Assembly (NCBI RefSeq): GCF_000069785.1
Contig: NC_010528.1
Location: forward strand, 682,001-746,000
DNA length: 64,000 nucleotides
Direction of reading: 5' to 3'
From: Cupriavidus taiwanensis LMG 19424
GTDB taxonomy: Bacteria; Pseudomonadota; Gammaproteobacteria; Burkholderiales; Burkholderiaceae
The position numbers were made by a program, and so were the translations under genes. Of the stretch, positions 8,257 through 16,915 are shown piece after piece. Position 1 is the first letter of the stretch. Every line of letters begins with the position of its first letter. The notes below the pieces were generated by a model. The model was not told the DNA's origin. It saw only the letters and a list, made by a program, of their open reading frames with translations, and did no database searches.

Positions 8257-9216
8257 ATGCGAGCGCAAGGCCCACTGATGTTCATGTTGCTGGCGGGCCT
8301 TGCGGCCGCGCCGGGGCCCGCGCTGGCGCAGGCCGAGCCGGCGTTTCGTGTGGTCGGCACCAATGTGCAGAAGCACGCCAGTGCGGTGCTGACATTGATG
8401 TCGTTCGCGGTCGTGCCGGACCTCGCTTCCAGCTCGCTTTCCATCACCAATGCCAACACCGAGAGCCCGGACCTGACCCTGTGGCAGCTGGGCGGGGGCT
8501 TTACGCTGAGCCAGTCGTTTCCGCTTTATCTGGAGGGGTCGATCGCCTACAACCGCTACGATCCCACCTTTGTTGCCTCCAACGGGCTGGAATCGCGCAA
8601 GCTGCCGACCAAGTGGAACACGTTCGCCGGCACCGTCGGCGTCGGCTGGGACTTTCCGCTGATCCCGAGCAAGGAACTGGTGTTCCGCCCCATCTTCAAC
8701 GCCTCGCTCGGGCGTGTCGCCAGCGACCTGTCCATCGCCCAGTTCGCGGTCGAGCACAAGACCGACCGCGACGTCGCCTTCCTCGACGACGGCACAATGA
8801 ACGCCTATGGCCTGGGCGGATCGGTGATGCTCGACTGGGAAAGCCACCGGGACAACCGCGATATTGACGTCGAACTGCGCTATACCAACATCTACCTGCG
8901 CAGCTTCGGCGATTCGTCCGGCCTGGAGGCTTCGTCCGCCGCACAGACCGCCAGCCTGTACGCGCGCTGGCGCGCGCCGACCGGCATGCGCGCGCTCGAC
9001 CGGCCGGTGCGCTACGTGCTGGAACTGTCGCACTCGCATTACTTCGGCAGCCAGGCCGGTGCGCTGGGGTTCAACTACCTCACCACACTGGGCACCGGCC
9101 TCGAGCTCGACACCAGTGCCCACGAGGTCTTCGTGACCCGTATCCGCGCGGTGGTGCGCTATGTCTTCGGCAACAACGTCTCGGGCGTGTCGTTTGGCCT
9201 GGCCGCGAGTTTCTAG
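8257..9216 (+). CDS. Outer-membrane beta-barrel protein, autotransporter-barrel-like
   Basis: A 319-residue exported protein. The N-terminus is a signal peptide (hydrophobic core MFMLLAGLAAA, cleavage near ALAQA). The rest alternates polar and hydrophobic residues in beta strands with many aromatic residues at strand ends and a C-terminus finishing in Phe (GVSFGLAASF), as expected of an outer-membrane barrel. Motifs such as YLEGSIAYNRYDPTF and DVELRYTNIYLRSFGD fit barrel strands. The role is unknown; no passenger domain is present. GAGAGGAACG precedes the chosen ATG; in-frame ATGs further upstream would bury the signal peptide. Confidence 0.75.
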   Translation: MRAQGPLMFMLLAGLAAAPGPALAQAEPAFRVVGTNVQKHASAVLTLMSFAVVPDLASSSLSITNANTESPDLTLWQLGGGFTLSQSFPLYLEGSIAYNRYDPTFVASNGLESRKLPTKWNTFAGTVGVGWDFPLIPSKELVFRPIFNASLGRVASDLSIAQFAVEHKTDRDVAFLDDGTMNAYGLGGSVMLDWESHRDNRDIDVELRYTNIYLRSFGDSSGLEASSAAQTASLYARWRAPTGMRALDRPVRYVLELSHSHYFGSQAGALGFNYLTTLGTGLELDTSAHEVFVTRIRAVVRYVFGNNVSGVSFGLAASF

Positions 9217-9246
9217 CGCCGCGCGCCTGTCCCGGCAGCGCCTGGG

Positions 9247-9933
9247 CTATCGCTTCCGAGGTAGAGCCGACGGCGCGCCGGCATCAACGGCCGGCACGAT
9301 CACCGCAATGGCGTCGCGGACCAGCGCATCGATTTCCGTGTCGTCCGGGCGGACGCCGGTGGCCAGCGTACGGTGCAGCACGCTGGCCAGTACCATGCCA
9401 TGGAACAGGCGGGCGCTGACCTCCGGGCTGGCTGAGAGCCGCGTGCCGCTTGCCTGCCGGCTGTCGAGGAAGGCCGCTACATAGGCGCAGGTCGCCGCCG
9501 GGCCGCGCGTATACCAGGCGGTTCCCAACGCGGGAAAACGCCGCGATTCGGCAAAGATCAAACGCAGGAAGGCCAGGTGGCGTTCCTCCAGCAACGACTG
9601 CAGGAAGCTGTGGGCGATCTTGTCCAGCCCCTCCGCCGCCTCGCAGTGCGACACGTCCACGCTCTTTTCGGTCTTTTCCAGGAAGCGGTCGCACAGCCGC
9701 TCCACCACCGCCACGAACAGCCCGTCCTTGCCGCCGAAATAGCTGTAGACGTTGGTCTTGGAACCCCCGCATGCCTTGACGATGTCATCGAGGCTGACGC
9801 CGTCGTAGCCATGTTCGAGGAACATGTCGGCAGCCGTGCTCAGGATCAGGGCGCGCTTCTCTTCACCACGGCGCGTCATGCGCGGCGGCGGGCGGTGCCC
9901 AGGGGTGTCGGTATCGCTTGCGGGTGATGCCAT
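9247..9933 (-). CDS. TetR-family transcriptional regulator
   Basis: A 228-residue repressor. The helix-turn-helix lies near residues 35-65 (ADMFLEHGYDGVSLDDIVKACGGSKTNVYSYFGGKDGLF), followed by the variable ligand-binding helices of TetR proteins, with a C-terminal domain (LRLIFAESRRFP, FLDSRQASG) like the AefR-type clade. The ligand is unknown. The gene is divergent from a small exported protein gene; the perfect palindrome at 10066-10079 between them is the obvious operator, implying self-regulation and control of that neighbour. In-frame starts at 9879 and 10047 are possible; 9933 is chosen because the residues before it look non-coding. Confidence 0.85.
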   Translation of the reverse strand: MASPASDTDTPGHRPPPRMTRRGEEKRALILSTAADMFLEHGYDGVSLDDIVKACGGSKTNVYSYFGGKDGLFVAVVERLCDRFLEKTEKSVDVSHCEAAEGLDKIAHSFLQSLLEERHLAFLRLIFAESRRFPALGTAWYTRGPAATCAYVAAFLDSRQASGTRLSASPEVSARLFHGMVLASVLHRTLATGVRPDDTEIDALVRDAIAVIVPAVDAGAPSALPRKR

Positions 9934-10065
9934 CGGGTAGCCAGTAGGGGAAGGGATGGGCGCTGGCGCCCCGCGCAGTCTACCAAATGCCTGCGTGCTC
10001 CACGTGGCAAGCACGCCGCGGCAAGTTACTTCAAAAAATTTGAGCAAGACTTTCTGTTTTATTTA

Positions 10066-10079
10066 GTACCGTACGGTAC
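10066..10079. promoter_or_regulatory. Perfect 14-base palindrome, probable TetR operator
   Basis: GTACCGTACGGTAC reads the same on both strands and is followed by a further CGGT. It sits between the divergent TetR gene and the small exported protein gene. A possible promoter for the latter (TTGAGC at 10040-10045, TTTAGT at 10062-10067, 16-base spacer) would be covered by it. Confidence 0.65.
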
Positions 10080-10164
10080 GGTTTGTATATATTCAGGTCG
10101 TGGGCGGGAGGGAAAAGCGACCCGACCGACACCAGGTTCTTCTCAAATGACACAGGAGCAAGTG

Positions 10165-10437
10165 ATGAAAAAGGCATTGATTGGCGTTGTTGTGATGGGG
10201 GTAGTGGCAGCCGGGGCGCATGCGGCGGTGCAGGCCCCCGACGTCTACACAAACGGTGGACATGTCGCCCAGTCCCTGCAGCGTTTGCAGTCCGGCCGGC
10301 TCGCGGATGAGCAATTCCGCCGGATCGCCGTACGCAAGGCGGATCCGTTTGTGGATGGCGCGCGGCAAATCGATGTATTCACCGACGGCGCGCTTGCCCG
10401 GGTTGGCGGCGGTGACCCGTTCACGGATGGCGCCTGA
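10165..10437 (+). CDS. Small exported protein with four D-x-[FY]-x-[DN]-G repeats
   Basis: A 90-residue protein I do not recognise. It starts with a clear signal peptide (MKKALIGVVVMGVVAAGAHA). The mature part of about 70 residues carries four copies of a short motif: DVYTNGG, DPFVDGA, DVFTDGA and DPFTDGA, the last forming the C-terminus. The repeated Asp-aromatic-Thr/Val-Asp-Gly pattern could bind metal ions or form turns. An ATG at 10147 is in frame, but CAGGAG is better spaced for the chosen start. It faces the TetR gene across a palindromic operator and probably belongs to that regulator's response. Confidence 0.7.
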   Translation: MKKALIGVVVMGVVAAGAHAAVQAPDVYTNGGHVAQSLQRLQSGRLADEQFRRIAVRKADPFVDGARQIDVFTDGALARVGGGDPFTDGA

Positions 10438-10532
10438 GCAGGAAGCGGCGCCTTTGACGATGGCGTGTGCGGGTTTACCGTTCTTGCGGAGGCCCGCACC
10501 CCCGCCTAGAATAATTCGTATAACGCATTAAG

Positions 10533-10547
10533 TTGCGCGTAGCGCAA
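10533..10547. promoter_or_regulatory. Inverted repeat TTGCGC-GTA-GCGCAA, possible IclR operator
   Basis: A perfect 6-3-6 inverted repeat 13 bases before the GTG start of the lyase-like gene. A TATAAC at 10519-10524 lies just upstream with no good -35 box. The arm length and spacing suit an IclR-family site, and an IclR gene lies within the same cluster at 13.9-14.7 kb. Assignment to that regulator is inference. Confidence 0.5.
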
Positions 10548-10560
10548 AAACGGAGACAAC

Positions 10561-11358
10561 GTGACGGACGCGAAATCCCCCCGGGCGCCCGGGCAAACCA
10601 GCATCGCGCAGGTGGATATCCACGGCGTGTCGGTACATGGCAAGGACCTGAGCGAGGCCTTGATCGGCAAGACCGGTTTCACCGCCTACTTCCTGTTCCT
10701 GCTGACCGGCCGCGAGCCCGACCCCAAGCTGGTGGCGATCACCGACGCCTGCCTCGTGGCGATCGCCGAGCATGGCCTGGTGCCCTCGGTGCAGGCCGCG
10801 CGCATGACGCTGGCCGCCGCGCCGGATGCGTTGCAGGGCGCCGTGGCGGCTGGTGTGCTGGGTTGTGGCTCGGTGATCCTGGGCGCATCGGAAACCGCGG
10901 GCCAGTTGCTTGCGGAGGTGCTTGCCGGGCGGGAACACGGCACGCTGGCCGAGAGCGCGAACTCGGTGGTCCGGGCCGTGCGCCAGGCGCGCAAGCCGCT
11001 GCCCGGCTTTGGCCATCCCACGCACAAGCAGGGAGATCCGCGCGCGCACCGGCTGCTGGCCGTTGCGCGTGAACTGGACATCGCCGGTGATCACGTGGCC
11101 GCGCTGGAAGCGGTCGCCGCCGCCGTGCCCGAGCACTACAGCAAGCCGCTCCCGCTCAATGTTTCGGGCGCGATCCCCGCAGTGCTGCTCGATGCCGGCT
11201 ATCCCGCCACAGCGCTCAAGGGGGTCCCGATGCTCGCGCGCGTGGCCAGCCTGATCGCCCATCTGCAGGAGGAACGCCGCCAGCCCATCGGCTTCATCCT
11301 GGCCGATGCCGCCGAGCACGCCATCGCCTACAGCGCCGCGCCGGCGCAAGCATCATGA
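10561..11358 (+). CDS. Citryl-CoA lyase-like protein (citrate synthase fold)
   Basis: A 265-residue protein equal to the short citrate-synthase/citryl-CoA-lyase domain, as in the C-terminal part of ATP-citrate lyase. GFGHPTHKQGDPRA (149-162) matches the GFGHxxyKxxDPRA signature of the fold, and GxGSVILGASE (101-111) replaces the first active-site loop. Expected chemistry is cleavage or formation of a citryl-CoA-like thioester. The NVDG motif that normally supplies the catalytic Asp reads NVSG here, with Ser202, so the reaction may differ. GTG is taken as start after CGGAGACAAC. The stop overlaps the CoA ligase start (ATGA), so the two are translationally coupled. Confidence 0.82.
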   Translation: MTDAKSPRAPGQTSIAQVDIHGVSVHGKDLSEALIGKTGFTAYFLFLLTGREPDPKLVAITDACLVAIAEHGLVPSVQAARMTLAAAPDALQGAVAAGVLGCGSVILGASETAGQLLAEVLAGREHGTLAESANSVVRAVRQARKPLPGFGHPTHKQGDPRAHRLLAVARELDIAGDHVAALEAVAAAVPEHYSKPLPLNVSGAIPAVLLDAGYPATALKGVPMLARVASLIAHLQEERRQPIGFILADAAEHAIAYSAAPAQAS

Positions 11359-13001
11359 ACGCGCCCGCCTCCCGCACCGGCACGATCGCGCCGCTCGACG
11401 TGCTCAGGCAGTACCCTGCGCACGACTTCACGCTGACCGGTTTCCTCGCGGCCCGCGTGGCGGCGCATCCGGACAAGCCGGCATTGCTGTTCGAGGGCGA
11501 GACCTGGAGCTATCGCGAGCTTGAGGGAAGGATCGCGCAGGCCGCGCGATGGCTGGCGCAGGCCATGCATGTGCGCCGCGGTGACCGCGTTGGCGTGCTG
11601 TCCGCCAACCATCCGTCCACGGTCGTGCTGATGTTTGCGCTCGCGCGCATCGGCGCGACCATGGTGCCGGCCAACCCGGAATACCGCCTGGACGAGGCGC
11701 TGTACGTGTTCCAGCATGCGCAGGTGTGCGGGCTGGTGTGCGCGCCGGCTACGCTGGAAACCGGTGCGGCCATCGCCCGGGCGCTCGGCGGGGCGGTCTG
11801 GCTGCGCGCCAACGAGCCTGGCGACCATGGTGTGCCGACGCTGGAGCAGTCGATGGCGGCGGCCACCGGGCAGTTCGCCGGCGAATCCGTCGACGATGGC
11901 GGCGAACGGGATACCGCGCTGATCATCTACACCTCCGGCACCACGGGCTTTCCGAAGGGCGCGATGCACAGCCACCGCGGCTACGTGCTGACCGCCGAAG
12001 CCTTCGTCGGCCGGCTGCAACTGCAGCCCGACGAGCGCGTGATGTGCGTGATGCCGCTGTTCCATATCAATGCGCTGATGTATTCGGTGGGCGGGGCGCT
12101 GGCATGCGGCGGCTGCCTGGTGCTGGTGCGCAAGTTCTCGGCGTCGTCGTTCTGGCGCTTTGCCGCCGAGACCGGCGCCACGGAGGTGAACCTGGTGGCG
12201 GCAGCCGGCAGCATCCTGGCCCGGCGCCCGCGGGCCGAGTTCGTGCCCGGCCACCGCATCACCAAGATGTTCATCGCGCCGCAGACCCAGGAAATGGTGC
12301 GCGTGATGAAGCACGAGTTCCACGTGCCGCGCCTGATCGAGTGCTATGGCATGACGGAAATCCCGGGCGTGATCGCCAATCCGTTCGACGGCCCGCACAA
12401 GCTTGGCACCATGGGCCTGATCTCGCCGCATCCGGATCCGGCGGTGCCGGCGCCGCAGGCCCGCATCGTCGACGACGAGGGCAACGACGTGGCCCCGGGC
12501 GGCGAGGGCGAATTGCTGATCCGCACGCCTACGCTGATGCAAGGCTACTACCGCGACCCGGCGCAGACCGAGGCGGCGTTCCGCGACGGCTGGTTCGCCA
12601 CCGGCGACCTGGTGCGGCAGGACGAGGACGGCTACTACGTCTTTGTCGCGCGCAAGAAAGATGTGATCCGGCGCAAGGGCGAGAACGTGTCGGGCGCCGA
12701 GCTCGACCGCATCTTCGGCGAGCATCCGGCGGTGGAAGAAGCGGCGGCCATCGGCGTGCCGGCGGAGCTAGGCGAGGAAGAAATCCTGCTGGCGGTGCAG
12801 TTCCGCCCCGGCCAGACGGCGGATGCCGCCGAACTGCTCGCCTGGGCGCGCGGCCGTCTGGCCGTGCACAAGCTGCCGCGTTATATCGCCACCGTCGAGG
12901 CGATCCCCCACACGCCGACGCACAAGCCCGCCAAGCACAAGCTGAAGGGCGACCGGACCTTGCTGGCGCGCGCGGTCGACTTGTCGGCCGCCAGCCAATA
13001 A
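11355..13001 (+). CDS. AMP-forming acyl-CoA synthetase
   Basis: A 548-residue member of the ANL adenylate-forming ligases. The phosphate-binding loop YTSGTTGFPKG starts at residue 192; YGMTEIPG and WFATGDLVRQDEDGYYVFVARKKDVIRRKGENVSG are the A5 and A7-A8 motifs; the C-terminal catalytic lysine should lie in HKPAKHKLKGD. The enzyme activates a carboxylic acid as its CoA thioester. Its four-base overlap with the lyase-like gene upstream suggests that the ligase makes a CoA ester that the lyase-like enzyme cleaves. The aromatic-type dioxygenase gene follows 20 bases later. The acid substrate cannot be named. Confidence 0.9.
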   Translation: MNAPASRTGTIAPLDVLRQYPAHDFTLTGFLAARVAAHPDKPALLFEGETWSYRELEGRIAQAARWLAQAMHVRRGDRVGVLSANHPSTVVLMFALARIGATMVPANPEYRLDEALYVFQHAQVCGLVCAPATLETGAAIARALGGAVWLRANEPGDHGVPTLEQSMAAATGQFAGESVDDGGERDTALIIYTSGTTGFPKGAMHSHRGYVLTAEAFVGRLQLQPDERVMCVMPLFHINALMYSVGGALACGGCLVLVRKFSASSFWRFAAETGATEVNLVAAAGSILARRPRAEFVPGHRITKMFIAPQTQEMVRVMKHEFHVPRLIECYGMTEIPGVIANPFDGPHKLGTMGLISPHPDPAVPAPQARIVDDEGNDVAPGGEGELLIRTPTLMQGYYRDPAQTEAAFRDGWFATGDLVRQDEDGYYVFVARKKDVIRRKGENVSGAELDRIFGEHPAVEEAAAIGVPAELGEEEILLAVQFRPGQTADAAELLAWARGRLAVHKLPRYIATVEAIPHTPTHKPAKHKLKGDRTLLARAVDLSAASQ

Positions 13002-13021
13002 TCAGAACAGGGAGACAACCA

Positions 13022-13861
13022 ATGAGTACCCAGGACAACTACACCCTGCAGCGCGCGCTGGCCGCCATGTGCCACGGCGCGCCCGGCTCGGACGCTACCC
13101 TGCAGGCGCAATTCGGCATCGCGCTACGGCATTTCCACGCCATGCTCGACGAACTGCAGCTGACCGATGCGCAGCTCTATCGCATTGCCGCCTGGCTGGG
13201 CCGGGTGGCCGCGCAGGACGAGCTGATCATGCTGTGCGACATGATGGGCCTGACCATGCGCGCGCTGGACCTGGCGCGCACCGGCGAGCAAGCCACGCCG
13301 CAGAACGTGACTGGCCCGTTCCCCAAGGACCAGGTCGCCGAAGGCAGCAACCCTTGCCACCTGGCGACGGCGGAGGAGCCTGGGCAGCGGCTGGAGGTGC
13401 GCGGCCGCGTGCTGGATGCGCGCACGGGCCAGCCGGTGCCGGGCGCCACGCTGATCGTGTGGCAGCCCAACCAGTTCGGCCGCTACGAGAACGAAGACGA
13501 CTCCCAGTCCGAAGACAACCTGCGCGGCAAGCTGCGCTGCGATGGCGAGGGTGGCTTCCAGATCTTCACGGTGCGGCCGGGCGGCTACATCATCGGGCGC
13601 GAGGACACGGAAGTGGGGGTGCTGATGCGGCGCCTGGGCCGCAACCGCCAGCGCGCGCCGCATATCCATTACCGGGTGGTGCAGCCGGGCTACCGCACGC
13701 TGACGTCGCAGATCTATTTCAAGGGCGACCCCGCCAACCCGGTCGACTGCATCTTCTCGACCATCGAAGACCATATCGTCGAAGTCAGGCCCCATCCGCA
13801 GCGTGACGGCTACCAGCTGCTGACGCTGGATGTGGCGATCGAACCGGAGGTGCCGGCCTGA
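13022..13861 (+). CDS. Intradiol ring-cleavage dioxygenase
   Basis: A 279-residue non-haem Fe(III) dioxygenase of the catechol/hydroxyquinol 1,2-dioxygenase type. An N-terminal helical dimerisation domain (about residues 1-90) precedes the beta-sandwich domain. The four iron ligands are at the right spacing: Tyr155 (FGRYENED), Tyr189 (RPGGYIIG), His214 and His216 (APHIHYRV). Such enzymes split aromatic vicinal diols between the hydroxyls to give muconates. The cluster lacks muconate cycloisomerase and maleylacetate reductase genes, so the usual follow-on steps are missing. GGGAGACAACC precedes the ATG. Confidence 0.9.
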   Translation: MSTQDNYTLQRALAAMCHGAPGSDATLQAQFGIALRHFHAMLDELQLTDAQLYRIAAWLGRVAAQDELIMLCDMMGLTMRALDLARTGEQATPQNVTGPFPKDQVAEGSNPCHLATAEEPGQRLEVRGRVLDARTGQPVPGATLIVWQPNQFGRYENEDDSQSEDNLRGKLRCDGEGGFQIFTVRPGGYIIGREDTEVGVLMRRLGRNRQRAPHIHYRVVQPGYRTLTSQIYFKGDPANPVDCIFSTIEDHIVEVRPHPQRDGYQLLTLDVAIEPEVPA

Positions 13862-13886
13862 AGTGGCGCTGCAAGCCGCGCGCCGC

Positions 13887-14741
13887 TCAGGAAGCCGCCA
13901 GGATCGAATGCGCCAGTGTGGGTGCCCGCCGGATGGCGGCCTCGATCATCGCGGCCGCTTCGCGCAGTGCCGGCAGCCGTGTCGCGACCAGCTCTTCGGG
14001 GCTGGTGCGCTCGGTCTCGGTGGAGCAGTTGATGGCGGCGATCACGCGCTGCTGCGGGTCGCGCACGGGCACGGCGATCGACAGGACGTTGAGTTCGAGC
14101 TGGCCATCCTGGACCGCATAGCCCTGTTCCAGCGTGCGTGCCAGCGCCGCGCGCAGCGCATCCGCGTCGCTGAGCGTTTTCGGCGTGAATTTCTGGAACG
14201 GCGCCTTGTCCAGGACCTTGTTCTGCTGGGCCTTGGACGCATGGGCCAGCAAGGCGAGACCGAGCGAGGTGCAATGCACCGGCAGCCGGTAGCCGACCGA
14301 GGCGCGGAACGCAATGCGCCGCTGGCTGGGCACATGCGCCAGGTAGACCACGCTGTCGCCGTCGAGGATGGCGAGCGAGACCGAGTCGCGGAAGCGCTCG
14401 GCCACTTCCTGCAGGAAGGGCTGGACGATGTCGCGCAGGTTCATCGAGCTGAGGAAGGCAGCACCCAGCGACAGCACCTTGGGCAGCAGCACGAAGCGCC
14501 GTCCGTTGGCGCCGATGTAGCCGAGTGCCTGCAGCGTCAGCAAGGCACGGCGCGCGCTGGCGGGCGTCATGCCGGTGGCCTGGGCGACTTCGCTCAGTGT
14601 CATTTCCGGCGTGGTGTCGGTAAATGCCTGGATCACCGCCAGGCCGCGCGCCAGCGCCGCAACGTAGTCGCGATGGCCTTCCTCGAGCTTGCGCGGAGGG
14701 TCGTTGTCGGCGGGGGCAGTGGGTTTGGCGGCGGAAGTCAT
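13887..14741 (-). CDS. IclR-family transcriptional regulator
   Basis: A 284-residue regulator with an N-terminal winged helix (RGLAVIQAFTDTTPEMTLSEVAQATGMTPASARRALLTLQALGYI, about 32-76) and an IclR effector domain (LPVHCTSLGLALLAH, NVLSIAVPVRD, AAINCSTETERTS). The arrangement resembles PcaR/PobR/CatR-type regulators of aromatic catabolism. It is transcribed away from the LeuC-like gene, with only 49 bases between the two starts, and its end faces the dioxygenase gene. It most likely controls both flanking units; the inverted repeat before the lyase-like gene is a candidate site. The inducer is unknown. Confidence 0.9.
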   Translation of the reverse strand: MTSAAKPTAPADNDPPRKLEEGHRDYVAALARGLAVIQAFTDTTPEMTLSEVAQATGMTPASARRALLTLQALGYIGANGRRFVLLPKVLSLGAAFLSSMNLRDIVQPFLQEVAERFRDSVSLAILDGDSVVYLAHVPSQRRIAFRASVGYRLPVHCTSLGLALLAHASKAQQNKVLDKAPFQKFTPKTLSDADALRAALARTLEQGYAVQDGQLELNVLSIAVPVRDPQQRVIAAINCSTETERTSPEELVATRLPALREAAAMIEAAIRRAPTLAHSILAAS

Positions 14742-14790
14742 GCACGCATTCTATCCGCAGCAATGAATTGAGGACCAGCAAGGAGACATC

Positions 14791-16206
14791 ATGACCGACC
14801 CCAACCGCCCCGCGAGCCTGCTCGACAAGCTCTGGGCCAGCCACGTGATCCACCAGGAGGCAGGCGGCCCCGCGCTGGTCTATATCGACCGCCACCTGGT
14901 CAACGAGGTGACCAGTCCGCAGGCTTTCGAAGGGCTGCGCCTGAACGGGCGCAAGGTGTGGCGCGCCGCCTCGGTGCTGGCCACCGCCGACCACAATGTG
15001 CCCACCACCGCGCGCAGCCAGGGCATCGCCGATCCGGTGAGCCGCGCGCAGGTTGACGCGCTCGACCGCAACTGCGAAGAGAACGGCATCGTCAACTTCG
15101 GCATGGACGATCCGCGCCAGGGCATCCTGCACGTGGTGGGGCCGGAGCGCGGCGCGACCTTGCCGGGCATGACCATCGCCTGCGGCGATTCGCATACCTC
15201 CACGCACGGCGCCTTCGCGGCGTTCGCGTTCGGCATCGGCACCTCGGAAGTGGAGCAGGTGCTGGCCGCGCAATGCCTGTGGATGAAGAAGCCGAAGTCG
15301 ATGCTGGTGCGCGTGGAAGGCGAGCTGGGCAAGGGTGTTGCCGCCAAGGACATCGCGCTTGCGCTGATCGGGCGCATCGGCACGGCCGGGGCGACCGGCC
15401 ATGTCATCGAGTTCGCCGGCAGCACCATCCGCGGCCTGAGCATGGAAGCGCGCATGACCGTATGCAATATGGCGATCGAGGCCGGCGCGCGCACCGGCAT
15501 GGTCGCCGTGGACGAGACCACGCTGGAGTACCTGCGCGGCCGCCCGCAGGCCCCGCAGGGCCGGATGTGGGACGCGGCCGTCGAATACTGGCGCACGCTG
15601 CACAGCGATCCGGGCGCGACCTTCGACACCGTGGTGGATCTGGACGCCGCCACCATCCGCCCGCACGTGACGTGGGGGACTTCGCCGGAAATGGTGGTGC
15701 CCGTCGGCGAACGCGTTCCCGATCCGCGCGACGAGCGCGACCCGGTGCGGCGCAACAGTATCGAGGCGGCGCTGCGCTACATGGGCCTGCTGCCGAACAC
15801 GCCGATCGAATCCGTCGCGGTGGACAAGGTCTTTATCGGGTCGTGCACCAACGCGCGCATCGAAGACCTGCGCGCCGCGGCGGACGTCGTGCGGGGCCGG
15901 CATGTCTCGCCGCGCATCCGGCAGGCACTGGTGGTGCCGGGCTCGGGCCTGGTCAAGTCCCAGGCCGAGGCCGAGGGCCTTGACCAGGTATTTATCGCGG
16001 CCGGCTTCGAATGGCGCGAGCCCGGCTGTTCGATGTGCCTGGGCATGAACGACGACCGCCTTGCGGCGGGCGAACGCTGCGCGTCCACGTCCAACCGCAA
16101 TTTCGAAGGCAGGCAGGGACCGGGCGGGCGCACCCACCTGGTGAGCCCGCAGATGGCCGCCGCGGCCGCCGTGGCGGGGCATTTCGTCGATGTCCGCGCC
16201 TTGTAA
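14791..16206 (+). CDS. leuC: LeuC-like aconitase-family dehydratase, large subunit
   Basis: A 471-residue large subunit of the 3-isopropylmalate dehydratase family. The three cysteines that hold the [4Fe-4S] cluster are Cys352 (IGSCTNAR), Cys413 and Cys416 (GCSMCLGM), close to their places in E. coli LeuC. The substrate-binding histidines are seen in [12 protein letters not shown]. Length and order match true LeuC, but neither leuA nor leuB is nearby and the gene lies between aromatic-catabolism and transport genes. A catabolic paralogue acting on another hydroxy- or unsaturated tri/dicarboxylate is therefore more likely than leucine synthesis. It heads a long operon; AAGGAGACATC precedes the start. 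Confidence 0.85.
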   Translation: MTDPNRPASLLDKLWASHVIHQEAGGPALVYIDRHLVNEVTSPQAFEGLRLNGRKVWRAASVLATADHNVPTTARSQGIADPVSRAQVDALDRNCEENGIVNFGMDDPRQGILHVVGPERGATLPGMTIACGDSHTSTHGAFAAFAFGIGTSEVEQVLAAQCLWMKKPKSMLVRVEGELGKGVAAKDIALALIGRIGTAGATGHVIEFAGSTIRGLSMEARMTVCNMAIEAGARTGMVAVDETTLEYLRGRPQAPQGRMWDAAVEYWRTLHSDPGATFDTVVDLDAATIRPHVTWGTSPEMVVPVGERVPDPRDERDPVRRNSIEAALRYMGLLPNTPIESVAVDKVFIGSCTNARIEDLRAAADVVRGRHVSPRIRQALVVPGSGLVKSQAEAEGLDQVFIAAGFEWREPGCSMCLGMNDDRLAAGERCASTSNRNFEGRQGPGGRTHLVSPQMAAAAAVAGHFVDVRAL

Positions 16207-16225
16207 CCCCGGAGGAAGCCGAGCC

Positions 16226-16864
16226 ATGAAAGCCTTTACCACCCTGGACGGCCTTGTCGCGCCGCTGGACCGCGCCAATGTCGATACCGATGCCATCCTG
16301 CCCAAGCAATTTCTGAAGTCCATCCGGCGCAGCGGCTTCGGCCCCTACCTGTTCGACGAATGGCGCTACCTTGACCACGGCGAGCCCGGGCAGGACTGCA
16401 GCACGCGGCCGCTGAACCCGGACTTCGTGCTGAACCAGCCGCGCTACCGCGGCGCGTCGATCCTGCTGGCGCGCGAGAACTTCGGCTGCGGCTCCTCGCG
16501 CGAGCATGCGCCGTGGGCACTGGAAGACTTCGGCCTGCGCGCGCTGATCGCCCCGAGTTTTGCGGACATCTTCTACAACAACTGCCTGAAGAACGGCCTG
16601 CTGCCGATCGTGGCGGCGCCCGAGGTGGTCGACCGCCTCTTTGCCGAAGTGGCCGCCACGCCCGGCTACCGGCTGAAGGTGGACCTGGCCACACAGCAAG
16701 TCATCACGCCGGCCGGTGACGTGATCCCTTTCATGCTCGACTCGTTCAAGCAGCATTGCCTGCTCAACGGGCTGGACGATATCGCCCTCGCGCTGCGCCA
16801 TGCCGCGCAGATCGACGCATACGAACAAGCGCGGCGGCAGCGCGAACCCTGGTTGTTCAACTGA
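16226..16864 (+). CDS. leuD: LeuD-like aconitase-family dehydratase, small subunit
   Basis: A 212-residue swivelling small subunit that completes the dehydratase with the LeuC-like protein encoded 19 bases upstream. Family motifs are [17 protein letters not shown] at the N-terminus, the substrate loop [13 protein letters not shown], and [16 protein letters not shown]. The active-site Ser/Arg pair of GSSREHA is intact, so the complex should be active. GGAGGAAGCCGAGCC precedes the ATG. As for its partner, the catabolic setting argues for a substrate other than isopropylmalate. Confidence 0.87.
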   Translation: MKAFTTLDGLVAPLDRANVDTDAILPKQFLKSIRRSGFGPYLFDEWRYLDHGEPGQDCSTRPLNPDFVLNQPRYRGASILLARENFGCGSSREHAPWALEDFGLRALIAPSFADIFYNNCLKNGLLPIVAAPEVVDRLFAEVAATPGYRLKVDLATQQVITPAGDVIPFMLDSFKQHCLLNGLDDIALALRHAAQIDAYEQARRQREPWLFN

Positions 16865-16915
16865 ACGGAGATCCGGCCGCACGAGCCGGAAAGCCCCACA
16901 ACGACAGATGGAGAC

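Noticed and set aside
16190..16225. Upstream in-frame start for the LeuD-like gene
   Set aside because: The family start MKAFT with GGAGGAAGCC before it is better; the upstream codons overlap the LeuC-like gene.
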